Of a stretch of DNA of 64,000 nt, positions 35,058-44,547 are shown piece by piece. The DNA is from Romboutsia_E sp900604535. GTDB lineage: Bacteria; Bacillota; Clostridia; Peptostreptococcales; Peptostreptococcaceae. The stretch covers positions 1 through 64,000 of the forward strand of contig NZ_UWOT01000001.1 of NCBI RefSeq assembly GCF_900604535.1, given 5' to 3'. The notes beneath the pieces are model-generated. The model was given only the letters and a program-made list of their open reading frames with translations. It did no database searches and was not told where the DNA came from. Each line of letters begins with the position of its first letter. The first letter of the stretch is position 1. The position numbers and the translations under genes were made by a program.

Positions 35058-37004
35058 CTATTTTAATTTTCTTTCTACTTCTTTAGTTATATAAGCTTCT
35101 ATTATGTCGCCTTCTTTTAAATCATTATAATTTACGAAGCTCATACCACATTCGTAACCATTGTTAACTTCTTTTACATCATCTTTAAATCTCTTTAGTG
35201 CAGCAAGTTCACCATCATGGATTATTATTCCATCTCTAACTATTCTAGCTTTAGAACCTCTGAATATTTTTCCACTAGTTACATAACATCCAGCTACTGT
35301 ACCTACACCAGATATTTTATATATTTCTCTCACTTCAGCTTTTCCTGTATCTTCATCTCTATATTCTGGATCTAACATACCTGTCATAGCTGCTTGAACA
35401 TCTTCTATAGCCTTGTATATTATAGTGTATGTTCTTACATCAACAGCTTGCTTCTTAGCCATTTCTTCAGCACCTGGAACAGGTCTTACATTAAATCCTA
35501 TTATTATTGCATTAGACGCAGCTGCAAGCATAACATCTGATTCAGTTACAGCACCAACACCACAGTGTATTACTCTAACTGCAACTTCCTCATTAGATAA
35601 TTTTTCTAATGATTGCTTAACTGCTTGAGCAGAACCTTGAACATCTGCTTTTATAACTATGTTAAGATCTTTAACATCTCCATCATTCATATGAGAGAAG
35701 AAGTCATCAAGTGACATTCTTTGGTTAGATTTTAACATTTCTTCTCTAGCTATTTGTTGTCTCTTTTCAGCAACACTTCTAGCTATCTTATCAGTTGGAA
35801 CAGCAACAAATTGATCTCCACCTTGTGGAACTTCAGATAAACCTAATATTTCTACTGCTGTAGAAGGTCCTGCTGTTTTTACTCTTTTTCCTTTAGAGTT
35901 TATCATTGCTCTTACCTTACCACTTGCAAGTCCAGCAACTATTGGATCTCCAACATTTAAAGTTCCTCCTTGAACAAGAACTGTAGCAACTGGTCCTCTT
36001 CCTTTATCAAGTTGAGCTTCTATAACAGTACCTACTGCTCTTTTATTAGGATTAGCTTTTAATTCTTCCATTTCTGAAACTAATAATATCATTTCTAGTA
36101 ATGTATCTATACCAGTTTTTTGTCTAGCTGATACTGGAACTGCTATAACTTCTCCACCCCAGTCTTCAACTAATAATCCTTGATCAGCTAACTCTTGCTT
36201 AACTTTATCAGGATTTGCATCTGGCTTATCTATTTTATTTATAGCTACTATTAATGGTACTTCAGCTGCTTTAGCATGGTTTATTGCTTCTATTGTTTGA
36301 GGCATTATTCCATCATCTGCAGCAACAACAAGTATTGCTATATCTGTTACTTGTGCTCCTCTAGCTCTCATTGATGTGAAAGCTTCATGTCCTGGTGTAT
36401 CTAAGAATACTATTTTTTGACCATTTACTGAAACCTCAGAAGCACCTATATGTTGAGTTATTCCTCCTGCCTCTCCTCTAGTTACATTAGTTGATCTTAT
36501 AGCATCTAGTAAAGAAGTTTTACCATGGTCAACGTGTCCCATTACGGTTACAACTGGTGGTCTTGGTAATAAATCTTCTTCTTTATCTTCCTCTATTTCC
36601 ATTAAAGCATCTATTTCTAATTGCTCTTCTTCTTCATCTTCTGTTGAAGTTAATAATGTGTATCCATATTCTTTAACTACTAAAGAAGCTATTTCTTCAC
36701 TTACTTCTTGGTTTATTGATGCCATAGTTCCCATTTTCATAAGCTTCATTATTACTTCTGATGCAGATACTTCTAAAGCATTTGCTATTTCTTGAACTGT
36801 TAATTTTCCAGTTATAGTTACTGTAGGACCATCATGTGTTACTGCTTCTTCACCTACTAATTCAACTAATAACTCTACATCATCATTGTCTATTTCACTA
36901 TTTTCATTTTCTGCACTTATTTCTAATTCTTTTAATTTAGCTATTACATCCTCATTTGATATTCCTAGCTTTTCTGCGATTTGGTATACTCTTGTTTTTG
37001 ACAC
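35058..37004 (-). CDS. infB: Translation initiation factor IF-2
   Basis: A 648-residue IF-2 with a short N-terminal region of two IF2_N helices, the G domain (GHVDHGKTSLL, DTPGHEAF, NKIDKP), domain II and C-terminal fMet-tRNA-binding domains ending in GDIIEAYITKEVERKLK. It lacks the long repetitive N-terminus of enterobacterial IF-2, as usual in clostridia. Starts with GTG after GGGGGTGA. Confidence 0.98.
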   Translation of the reverse strand: MSKTRVYQIAEKLGISNEDVIAKLKELEISAENENSEIDNDDVELLVELVGEEAVTHDGPTVTITGKLTVQEIANALEVSASEVIMKLMKMGTMASINQEVSEEIASLVVKEYGYTLLTSTEDEEEEQLEIDALMEIEEDKEEDLLPRPPVVTVMGHVDHGKTSLLDAIRSTNVTRGEAGGITQHIGASEVSVNGQKIVFLDTPGHEAFTSMRARGAQVTDIAILVVAADDGIMPQTIEAINHAKAAEVPLIVAINKIDKPDANPDKVKQELADQGLLVEDWGGEVIAVPVSARQKTGIDTLLEMILLVSEMEELKANPNKRAVGTVIEAQLDKGRGPVATVLVQGGTLNVGDPIVAGLASGKVRAMINSKGKRVKTAGPSTAVEILGLSEVPQGGDQFVAVPTDKIARSVAEKRQQIAREEMLKSNQRMSLDDFFSHMNDGDVKDLNIVIKADVQGSAQAVKQSLEKLSNEEVAVRVIHCGVGAVTESDVMLAAASNAIIIGFNVRPVPGAEEMAKKQAVDVRTYTIIYKAIEDVQAAMTGMLDPEYRDEDTGKAEVREIYKISGVGTVAGCYVTSGKIFRGSKARIVRDGIIIHDGELAALKRFKDDVKEVNNGYECGMSFVNYNDLKEGDIIEAYITKEVERKLK

Positions 37005-37027
37005 AAGATCACCCCCTATTGAATTTT

Positions 37028-37336
37028 TTATTTTAAAAGTTCTACTAACTTATTGGCAAATCCATCATCTTTAACACCGATTACTGCTCTTGGTGCTTTT
37101 CCTATAGATAAACCTAATTGTAATTTACTAGAGAAATATACATAAGGTATATTTCTATATGAGCTTTTATCTTTAAAAAGCTTTTTAGTATTATTTGATG
37201 CATCTTCTGCAACTATTACTAATTTTACGTTTCCTCTTTTTAACTCTAATAAAGTTGAGTCGTCTCCAGAAACTATTTTTCCAGCTCTTGTTGCAAGACC
37301 TAAATATGAGTATATTTTTTCTTCATTACTTTTCAT
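37028..37336 (-). CDS. ylxQ: Ribosomal L7Ae-like protein YlxQ
   Basis: A 102-residue protein of the L7Ae/L30e/S12e fold, with the RNA-binding text IYSYLGLATRAGKIVSG and LVIVAEDASNNTKK. YlxQ proteins are expected to bind kink-turn RNA; the target is unknown. It overlaps the preceding rnpM gene by 11 bp and lies 23 bp before infB. Confidence 0.92.
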   Translation of the reverse strand: MKSNEEKIYSYLGLATRAGKIVSGDDSTLLELKRGNVKLVIVAEDASNNTKKLFKDKSSYRNIPYVYFSSKLQLGLSIGKAPRAVIGVKDDGFANKLVELLK

Positions 37337-37601
37337 ATGATTTTAACTCTGCAAGTAATTTTTCATATACCTCATCAGAAACTTCCATTTTAAAGGCTCT
37401 ATTTAAAGCTTTTGTCTTTATAGCCTTTTCTAAGCACTCTACACTTTTACATATGTATGCACCTCTACCATTAGCTCTTCCACTTATGTCTATAAAAATC
37501 TCGCCTTCTTTATTTTTAACTATTCTCATAAGCTCTTTTTTAGAGTCTCTATCTTGACAAACTATACATTTTCTTTGAGGTACTTTCTTTATTTTTTGCA
37601 A
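37326..37601 (-). CDS. rnpM: RNase P modulator RnpM (YlxR)
   Basis: A 91-residue YlxR/DUF448 protein. The signature KCIVCQDRDSKKELMRIVK and the later GRGAYIC block are clear. The B. subtilis relative binds the RNase P RNA and lowers its activity. It begins with TTG (37601) with GGAGG 7 bases upstream, and follows nusA directly. Confidence 0.92.
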   Translation of the reverse strand: MQKIKKVPQRKCIVCQDRDSKKELMRIVKNKEGEIFIDISGRANGRGAYICKSVECLEKAIKTKALNRAFKMEVSDEVYEKLLAELKSYEK

Positions 37602-37616
37602 AGATATCCCTCCCTA

Positions 37617-38669
37617 CTATTCGTTATCTTGAGTATCTTGAGATTCACTTTTTATATCTATTTTCCAGTTAGTAAGCTTAGCAGCTAATCTTGCATTTTG
37701 ACCTTCTTTACCTATTGCAAGTGATAATTGGTAATCAGGAACTACTACTAAAGCAGATTTTTCTTCTTCATTTACATCTACTCTTACAACCTTTGATGGA
37801 CTTAAAGCTGCAGATATAAATTCAGCTGGGTTTTCACTGTAGTTTATTATATCTATCTTTTCACCTATTAACTCATCAACTATATTTTTTACTCTTGAAC
37901 CTTTTGGCCCTACACAAGCTCCAATTGGGTCTATCTTTTCATCTATTGACTTAACCGCCATCTTAGTTCTTGAACCAGCTTCTCTAGATAATGATTTTAT
38001 TTGAACTATTCCTTCAAATATTTCTGGAACTTCAAACTCAAATAATCTCTTAACTAAACCTGGATGACTTCTAGATACTACTATTTGAGGTCCTTTATTA
38101 GTTTTCTTCACCTCTAATATATATACCTTTATTTTTTGTCCTGCTTTGTAAGATTCATGAGGTATTTGTTCTGCTGGCGTCATAACCGCTTCTATTCTAC
38201 CTAAGTTTACATAAACTAAACCTTTGCTTACTCTAGCAACTTCTCCAGTTACTATTTCATTTTCTTTTTCTATAAATTCATTATATACTATATCCCTTTC
38301 AGCTTCTCTTATTCTTTGAACAACTACCTGCTTAGCTGTTTGAGCTGCTATTCTTCCGAAATCTTTAGGAGTAACTTCATTTTCTATTATATCTCCTAAT
38401 TCATAGTTTGGATTTATTTGTCTAGCTTCATCCAATTCTATTTCTAAGAATGTGTCATATAAATCAGATTCATCTACTACAACTCTTTGAGAAAATACTC
38501 TAACATCTCCTTTTTCTCTGTCAAACTCAACTCTTACATTTTGAGCTGAACCAAAATTTTTCTTATACGCTGTTAATAAAGCTTGTTCTATAGTATCTAT
38601 AAGAATATCTTTATCTATACCTCTATCTTTTTCTAATTCATCTAATGCTTCTATAAATTCGTGATTCAT
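37617..38669 (-). CDS. nusA: Transcription termination/antitermination protein NusA
   Basis: A 350-residue NusA without the acidic repeats of E. coli. It has an N-terminal RNA-polymerase-binding domain (FIEALDELEKDRGI), an S1 domain (about 135-200) and two KH domains (CVGPKGSRVKNI, AIGKEGQNARLAAKL). It governs pausing, termination and antitermination. ATG at 38669 fits GGGAGG at 7 bases; a GTG just before it is less likely. The operon leader contains a terminator-like hairpin that NusA could influence. Confidence 0.97.
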   Translation of the reverse strand: MNHEFIEALDELEKDRGIDKDILIDTIEQALLTAYKKNFGSAQNVRVEFDREKGDVRVFSQRVVVDESDLYDTFLEIELDEARQINPNYELGDIIENEVTPKDFGRIAAQTAKQVVVQRIREAERDIVYNEFIEKENEIVTGEVARVSKGLVYVNLGRIEAVMTPAEQIPHESYKAGQKIKVYILEVKKTNKGPQIVVSRSHPGLVKRLFEFEVPEIFEGIVQIKSLSREAGSRTKMAVKSIDEKIDPIGACVGPKGSRVKNIVDELIGEKIDIINYSENPAEFISAALSPSKVVRVDVNEEEKSALVVVPDYQLSLAIGKEGQNARLAAKLTNWKIDIKSESQDTQDNE

Positions 38670-38695
38670 CACTTTGCCTCCCTAATGTAATAACC

Positions 38696-39157
38696 TTAGA
38701 ACTTTATTGCAAGTCTAATAAGTGCAACATCTTTTTTATTAAATTCTACTTCTTCATTATCTATTATAACTTTTATATTTTTATCTTCAGTTAATCCTAT
38801 AAGCTCACCTTCTAATTGTTTAGAACCATTTAGCGGCTTATATAGTTTTATTTCAACATCTCTACCTTGATATCTAACAAAATCTTTGTCTTTTTTAAGT
38901 GGTCTATCAAGTCCTGGAGATGATACTTCTAAATAGTAGTTATCTTTTATAGGATCTTTTACATCTAAGATTCCACTTAGTGCTCTACTAACTACTTCAC
39001 ATTCATTTAAAGATATTCCGCCCTCTTTATCTACATATATTCTTAGATAATATTCTCCAGCTTCTTTTACATATTCTACATCTACAAGTTCAAAGTTATT
39101 AGTGTCAATTATAGGTTGAACTAATTCTTCTATTGTAGCTTCTATGCTTTTTTTCAT
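38696..39157 (-). CDS. rimP: Ribosome maturation factor RimP
   Basis: A 153-residue RimP with the typical EYVKEAGEYYLRIYVD, GGISLNECEVVSR and SSPGLDRPLK motifs; it helps 30S assembly. It is first in the rimP-nusA-rnpM-ylxQ-infB-rbfA-nrnA-truB-ribF operon. AGGAGG precedes the ATG. A consensus-like promoter and a hairpin lie in the leader. Confidence 0.96.
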   Translation of the reverse strand: MKKSIEATIEELVQPIIDTNNFELVDVEYVKEAGEYYLRIYVDKEGGISLNECEVVSRALSGILDVKDPIKDNYYLEVSSPGLDRPLKKDKDFVRYQGRDVEIKLYKPLNGSKQLEGELIGLTEDKNIKVIIDNEEVEFNKKDVALIRLAIKF

Positions 39158-39201
39158 ATGATTTCCTCCTATTCAGTTGTAAGTTATAGTATTTAAAACA
39201 A

Positions 39202-39228
39202 AAGAGTGAGCACTACTGTCTCACTCTT
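39202..39228 (-). terminator. Hairpin between polC and rimP, inside the rimP leader
   Basis: AAGAGTGAG and CTCACTCTT (9-bp arms, 9-base loop) followed by TTGTTTT on the minus strand. It could end polC transcripts, but the promoter at 39260-39288 lies upstream of it, so transcripts of the nusA operon must pass it too. This makes it a terminator for polC and a possible attenuator for rimP. Confidence 0.65.
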
Positions 39229-39259
39229 AGTTTTTGCTAAATATACTATTTTATATACT

Positions 39260-39288
39260 ACTATATCATAGAATAGTTTTATTTGCAA
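39260..39288 (-). promoter_or_regulatory. Promoter of the rimP-nusA-infB operon
   Basis: TTGCAA (39288-39283), 17-bp spacer, TATAGT (39265-39260) on the minus strand, starting just after the polC stop codon. Confidence 0.7.
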
Positions 39289-39313
39289 ATTTTTATTTAG
39301 CATATATAATCTA

Positions 39314-42300
39314 TTAAAATAATGATAATTGATTTTCATCACTCATATTTTCTAATGAACCATGATTTGTAAGAGTTTCTATAACAGTTTTAGATATCTT
39401 AGTTCTTTTTCTTAAATCTTCTTTTGATATAAATTCACCATTTTCTCTTTCCTGTTGTATATGAATTGCTGCATTTTCTCCAACACCTTGTAAAGCTATC
39501 ATTGGTGGTAGTAATAATCCTTTGCCAGGAACTTGGAAGAGTTTAGCATCCGATTTATAAATATCTACTGGAACTATTTTTATACCTCTTGCATACATTT
39601 CATATGCAACTTCTAAAACTATAAGCATGTTTTTTTCCTTTGTTGAAGCATCATTCCCTAATTCTTCAATTTCTTTTATCCTTTCTCTTATAGCATCAAT
39701 TCCCTTTACAATCAAGTCTGCATCAAAGTCTTCTGCTTTCGTAGAAAAATAAGTAGCATAAAATGCTTCTGGATAATGTACCTTACAATACGCAAGCCTA
39801 AAAGACATCATAACGTAAGCTACTGCATGGGCTTTTGGGAACATGTACTTTATTTTTTGACATGATCCTATATACCAATCTGGAACATTATTTGCCTTCA
39901 TTTCTTCAATATGTTCAGGTTTTAGTCCCTTACCTTTTCTTACATTTTCCATTATAGTAAAGGCTGACTTTGGCTTTAACCCTTTAAATATTAAGTAGTT
40001 CATTATATCATCACGAGTTGATATAACTTCGTCTATCCCAACAATTTCATCCCTTACTAAGTCTTGGGCATTATTTAGCCAAACATCCGTACCATGAGAA
40101 AGTCCAGATATACGTACAAGAGCCGCAAATGTTGTTGGCTTTGTGTCAAGAAGCATCTGTCTAACAAATTTTGTACCAAACTCAGGTATTGCAAGTGATC
40201 CAATTGGACAGTTTATTTCCTCAGGAGTTACTCCTAATGCTTTTGTTGATGTAAATAAAGACATTGTCTCTGGATCATCTAGAGGAATTTCTGTTGCAAC
40301 TATTCCAGTTAAGTCTTCTAACATTCTTATCATTGTTGGAGCATCGTGTCCAAGTATATCAAGTTTCAATATTCTACCACTTATAGAGTGATAATCGAAA
40401 TGGGTTGTTATAACTCCACAACTTGTATCATTTGCAGGATATTGTATAGGAGTAAAATCATACACATCCTTGTAGTGAGGTATAACCATAACACCACCTG
40501 GATGCTGTCCTGATGTTCTTTTAACCCCAGTACATCCATTTGCAAGTCTTAATGCTTCTGCTGTTGGAACATTTATATTATTTTCTTCAATATATTTCCT
40601 TGCATAACCAAAAGCAGTTTTTTCAGCAACCGTACCTATAGTTCCTGCTCTATAAACATATCCCTCACCAAATAACTCTTCTGTATATTTGTGTATTACT
40701 GGTTGGTAATCACCTGAGAAGTTAAGGTCTATATCAGGTTCTTTATCTCCTTCAAATCCAAGGAAAACTTCAAAAGGTATATCGTGACCATCCTTTCTAA
40801 GTGGTTTACCACATCTTGGACAATCTTTATCTGGTAAGTCTACTCCAGAACCATATTCACCTATTTCAAAAAAGTAAGAGTATTTGCATTCTGGGTCATC
40901 GCAAATATAATGAGCTGGTAAAGGATTAACCTCTGTTATATCACTCATTGTCGCTGCAAAAGATGATCCAACTGACCCTCTTGATCCAACCAGGTATCCA
41001 TCGCTAAGAGATTTTGTAACTAGCTTTTGAGCTATAATATACATAACTGCATATCCATTGCTTATTATAGAATTTAGCTCTCTATCTAGTCTATTTATAA
41101 CGACTTCAGGTATTGGCTTTCCATAAATTCTTTCAGCCTTTTCATAGCACATCTCTCTTAATTCTGTATCTGAACCTTCTATTACTGGAGGATAAGTATC
41201 ATCTGGTATTGGTTTTATACTTTCTACCATATCTGCTATTTTATTTGTATTCTCAACAACCACTTCATAAGCTAATTCTTCTCCTAAATAGCTAAATTCT
41301 TCTAACATCTCATCCGTAGTTCTAAAATGTAAATAAGTTTCTTCATCATCAAGTTTAAATCCTTGAGAATACTTTAAAACTCTTCTAAGTATGGCCTCAT
41401 GCTTATCCAAGAAGTGGACATCTCCAGTTGCTACAGGAATTTTACCAAATTTTTTAGAAACTTCAACTAATCTCCTATTTATATCTCTAAGTTCCTCTTT
41501 ATCATTAACTTCCCCTTTATCAATCATAAACTTATTATTATCTATAGGCATTATTTCTATATAATCATACATATCTATAATTTTTTCTAATTCTTCATCA
41601 GATATATTCTTCTTAACTGCTTGATAAATAACACCTGCTTCACATGCAGAACCTACTATTATACCTTCTCTATGCTCATTTAAAACACTTCTAAGTATTC
41701 TAGGTGCTCTGTAGAAATGATTTACGTGAGCATCTGAAACGATTTTATACAAGTTTTTAAGCCCAGTATAATTTTGAGCAATTAATGTTATATGATTTGT
41801 AGTTAATTTTGTATAATCTATTTTTCCTAATACACTATTTACATCTTTTAAAGTTTTTGCTCCCTTTTTCTCAAGCATTTCTAAAAACTTTAAAAATATA
41901 TGAGCAGTAGCTTCCGCATCGTCTACAGCTCTATGATGATTAAGTAATGGTATTCCAAGTTCTTTAGCTATTATATTTAGTCTAAATCTTTTTAAATGTG
42001 GTAATAAAATTCTTGAAAGCATCAAAGTATCTATACTTTTACTATTATATTCTACTCCTTGCTCTCTACACTTTTGTGATATAAAGCCAGTATCAAACTC
42101 CGCATTATGAGCTACAAGTACACTATCACCTATAAACTCCATAAATTTAGGTAGTATTTCTTCTATAGTAGGCTTATCTCTAACTAAGTCATTAGTTATA
42201 CCTGTTAACTCTTGTATTTTATAAGATATATCTTTTTGTGGATTTATAAGTTCACTAAATCTATCTACCACTTTGAAATTTTCTATCTTAACTGCACCGA

Positions 42301-43609
42301 TTTCAGTTATTTTATCATTAACATTAGAAAACCCCGTAGTTTCTATATCAAATACTACAAAACTTTGAGATAGTGGCTTTTCATTAGGTTCTTCTATTAT
42401 TAGTGCGTCATCTTCTACTAGATATCCTTCTACACCATACAGAACCTTTATTCCGTTAGACTTAGCAGCACTCATAGCATCTGGAAATGCTTGAACTATA
42501 CCATGATCTGTTATAGCTATAGCTTTATGCCCCCACTTTGCTGCTCTTTCTACTAATTTTTTAACATTACAAACAGCATCCATAGAAGACATCTGAGTAT
42601 GAGCATGTAGTTCTACTCTTTTATTTTCACTTAAATCTTGTCTTTCCTCTTTTACTTCTTTTCTTATACCACTTATTGTCATACTTATTTCTCTTTGGTA
42701 AGTATCATAAATTATATCCCCTTTAATTTTTAAGTATGATCCTTTTTTTATTTGGTTAAGTACATTATCTTTATTTATGTCATTTAGGAAAAGCTTACAA
42801 CTTATAGAACTTGTATAGTCTGTTACTGCTAATATTAATAATATTTTACCATTTCTAAGTTCTTTTGTTTCTATATCAAAAACTTCACCTACGATACCTG
42901 TTGTACCTGAATTTACATTTAATTTAGAAATATTCTCAACTATTACATTCACATTTTCACCGTAAATTAAATGCTCATCAACCTCAGGTTTTATAACATA
43001 CTCCTCTTCCTCTACTTCTATCTCTTCTTTTCTATTAAAATCTAAACTTCTTATTTTCTCTTCAATCTCTCTATCTGTTCTCTCTATTATTTTTTGTACA
43101 CTAACACGTTCGTCTATAGCTCTTTCTAAAACTATGTTTAAATGAATTCCTAATTCTTCACTTAACACTGTGTTTAGTACATGAATTATATTTTTTCTCA
43201 TTAATTTTTCATAAAATAAATCTTTAGGTAGTTTTATTTTTAATACATCATCTAAGCACATATATTCTACTTTCTTATACCATCCCTCTATAGCTGGACA
43301 AAGGCTTTTCAATATGAATAATATGTTATTCCAGTATCTTTTTATAATATCCTTATTACTTTTTCTATCTAAACCAGTGTATCTAATTTTTATTCTTATA
43401 TCTTTAAAATAATCTAAGCTATCTTTTAATTCTTCTCTAAACTTATCTATTAATTCATAAGATACTATGTCTTTTGATGTTAAGTAAAAATACACTATTT
43501 TATCTTCTTTAAAATAAACAACTTTTTGTATATAAACATCTTTCATTTGTTTTGCCAAAATCGTGTTATTAATTTCTAATTTCTCTAAATAATCTTTTAC
43601 TAAGTCCAT
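39314..43609 (-). CDS. polC: DNA polymerase III alpha subunit, PolC type
   Basis: A 1431-residue replicative polymerase. In order: OB-fold region, PHP domain (VELHAHTQMSSMDA), an inserted 3-prime to 5-prime exonuclease (FVVFDIETTGFS through HHRAVDDAEAT), a zinc knuckle (CDDPEC and CPRCGKPL) in the polymerase thumb region, and the catalytic palm (EPDIDLNFSGDYQ). All metal-binding motifs are present. The ATG follows AAGGAG; an extended -10 promoter lies just upstream. Confidence 0.98.
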   Translation of the reverse strand: MDLVKDYLEKLEINNTILAKQMKDVYIQKVVYFKEDKIVYFYLTSKDIVSYELIDKFREELKDSLDYFKDIRIKIRYTGLDRKSNKDIIKRYWNNILFILKSLCPAIEGWYKKVEYMCLDDVLKIKLPKDLFYEKLMRKNIIHVLNTVLSEELGIHLNIVLERAIDERVSVQKIIERTDREIEEKIRSLDFNRKEEIEVEEEEYVIKPEVDEHLIYGENVNVIVENISKLNVNSGTTGIVGEVFDIETKELRNGKILLILAVTDYTSSISCKLFLNDINKDNVLNQIKKGSYLKIKGDIIYDTYQREISMTISGIRKEVKEERQDLSENKRVELHAHTQMSSMDAVCNVKKLVERAAKWGHKAIAITDHGIVQAFPDAMSAAKSNGIKVLYGVEGYLVEDDALIIEEPNEKPLSQSFVVFDIETTGFSNVNDKITEIGAVKIENFKVVDRFSELINPQKDISYKIQELTGITNDLVRDKPTIEEILPKFMEFIGDSVLVAHNAEFDTGFISQKCREQGVEYNSKSIDTLMLSRILLPHLKRFRLNIIAKELGIPLLNHHRAVDDAEATAHIFLKFLEMLEKKGAKTLKDVNSVLGKIDYTKLTTNHITLIAQNYTGLKNLYKIVSDAHVNHFYRAPRILRSVLNEHREGIIVGSACEAGVIYQAVKKNISDEELEKIIDMYDYIEIMPIDNNKFMIDKGEVNDKEELRDINRRLVEVSKKFGKIPVATGDVHFLDKHEAILRRVLKYSQGFKLDDEETYLHFRTTDEMLEEFSYLGEELAYEVVVENTNKIADMVESIKPIPDDTYPPVIEGSDTELREMCYEKAERIYGKPIPEVVINRLDRELNSIISNGYAVMYIIAQKLVTKSLSDGYLVGSRGSVGSSFAATMSDITEVNPLPAHYICDDPECKYSYFFEIGEYGSGVDLPDKDCPRCGKPLRKDGHDIPFEVFLGFEGDKEPDIDLNFSGDYQPVIHKYTEELFGEGYVYRAGTIGTVAEKTAFGYARKYIEENNINVPTAEALRLANGCTGVKRTSGQHPGGVMVIPHYKDVYDFTPIQYPANDTSCGVITTHFDYHSISGRILKLDILGHDAPTMIRMLEDLTGIVATEIPLDDPETMSLFTSTKALGVTPEEINCPIGSLAIPEFGTKFVRQMLLDTKPTTFAALVRISGLSHGTDVWLNNAQDLVRDEIVGIDEVISTRDDIMNYLIFKGLKPKSAFTIMENVRKGKGLKPEHIEEMKANNVPDWYIGSCQKIKYMFPKAHAVAYVMMSFRLAYCKVHYPEAFYATYFSTKAEDFDADLIVKGIDAIRERIKEIEELGNDASTKEKNMLIVLEVAYEMYARGIKIVPVDIYKSDAKLFQVPGKGLLLPPMIALQGVGENAAIHIQQERENGEFISKEDLRKRTKISKTVIETLTNHGSLENMSDENQLSLF

Positions 43610-43633
43610 AGCTCTCTCCTTTCTTGAATTAAT

Positions 43634-43642
43634 ATTATATCA
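43634..43642 (-). promoter_or_regulatory. Extended -10 promoter of polC
   Basis: TGATATAAT on the minus strand, 25 bp before the polC ATG, is an extended -10 without a clear -35. The rest of the 222-bp gap to the plus-strand gene at 43832 shows nothing further I can support. Confidence 0.4.
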
Positions 43643-43831
43643 TAGGTAAAGTAATATATTAAATATAGTTAAATATCTATTTTCTAATCATACCCTTTAT
43701 GCTTAAAATTACACATTTAGAACAATTTAAATTTTTAATATTAAAAGTAATTTGGATTAGCTACAAATATATATTTTTTAATATTATGTATTAGAGAGTA
43801 AAATAGACTTTTATATTAAGGCGGTGTTTAA

Positions 43832-44506
43832 ATGAATGCTTCGGATATTCTTGATTTCAGAAAAATTATACTCTGCTATTCAGAACTAGGCGAAAAAAAG
43901 TTATTTAAAAAAACTATAAAGCAACTTAATATAAATAAAAAAGTTCATCTTTACTATTCACGATCTGGAAACATACCTATATGTGCTTTGCCTAAACTTA
44001 GACTTGTATTAGCATCTAGACAAGGATTCTTATCTTTTTGTTTTAACTTTTTTTCATTTATAAAATCTTCAAACAATAAAAATATAGCAATTACACCATT
44101 TAATATAAGCATAATTGCTAAGTGTATAATTTCACATGAAGTCGGTCATATACTAGATCCTGATATATCTCTTGCCAAATCTGAATATGCTGATATATTA
44201 TCTAATATAGTTGATAAATTAATTGAGTATGATATAGATATTACGGATGCAGATTTCTATAAAGATAATTTACCATCAGATTTAGAAATGTATGTTATTG
44301 ATTTAAAAAAGAACCTAATAAATAGAGAGTCTAGAGCTTGGGATATAGGAAAAACTATTATTGAATTTAATAGCCCAAAAGAAGAAGTTATTTTTAATAA
44401 TATAAGAGAATATGCTTTAGCTACTTATAATTATGGAAATTTAAAAAATATCGTTAAAGAGCATAATATAGACGTTTTCTTCAAATATAGAAGATATTTT
44501 GCATAA
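43832..44506 (+). CDS. Putative zinc metalloprotease with HEVGH motif
   Basis: A 224-residue protein of no family I can name. HEVGH at 102-106 sits in a hydrophobic helix (IIAKCIISHEVGHILD), the classic zinc site, and E166 in NRESRAWDIGKT is placed to be the third ligand, as in gluzincin-like and ImmA/IrrE-type peptidases. No signal peptide is seen; a hydrophobic stretch near 66-77 could touch the membrane. ATG follows AAGGCGGTG. It is a single gene with no repressor or immunity partner beside it, so a phage-type ImmA role is not supported. The protease call is inference from the motif. Confidence 0.6.
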   Translation: MNASDILDFRKIILCYSELGEKKLFKKTIKQLNINKKVHLYYSRSGNIPICALPKLRLVLASRQGFLSFCFNFFSFIKSSNNKNIAITPFNISIIAKCIISHEVGHILDPDISLAKSEYADILSNIVDKLIEYDIDITDADFYKDNLPSDLEMYVIDLKKNLINRESRAWDIGKTIIEFNSPKEEVIFNNIREYALATYNYGNLKNIVKEHNIDVFFKYRRYFA

Positions 44507-44510
44507 TATT

Positions 44511-44542
44511 AAAGGAGTATCTTACTAAGAAGATACCCCTTT
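44511..44542. terminator. Bidirectional terminator
   Basis: AAAGGAGTATCTT and AAGATACCCCTTT form a 13-bp stem (one irregular pair) with a 6-base loop between the convergent metalloprotease and glucosaminidase genes. Confidence 0.6.
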
Positions 44543-44547
44543 ACCTT

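Noticed and set aside
43832..44506. ImmA/IrrE phage anti-repressor
   Set aside because: HEVGH is shared, but no repressor, integrase or phage gene is near and the rest of the protein does not fit.
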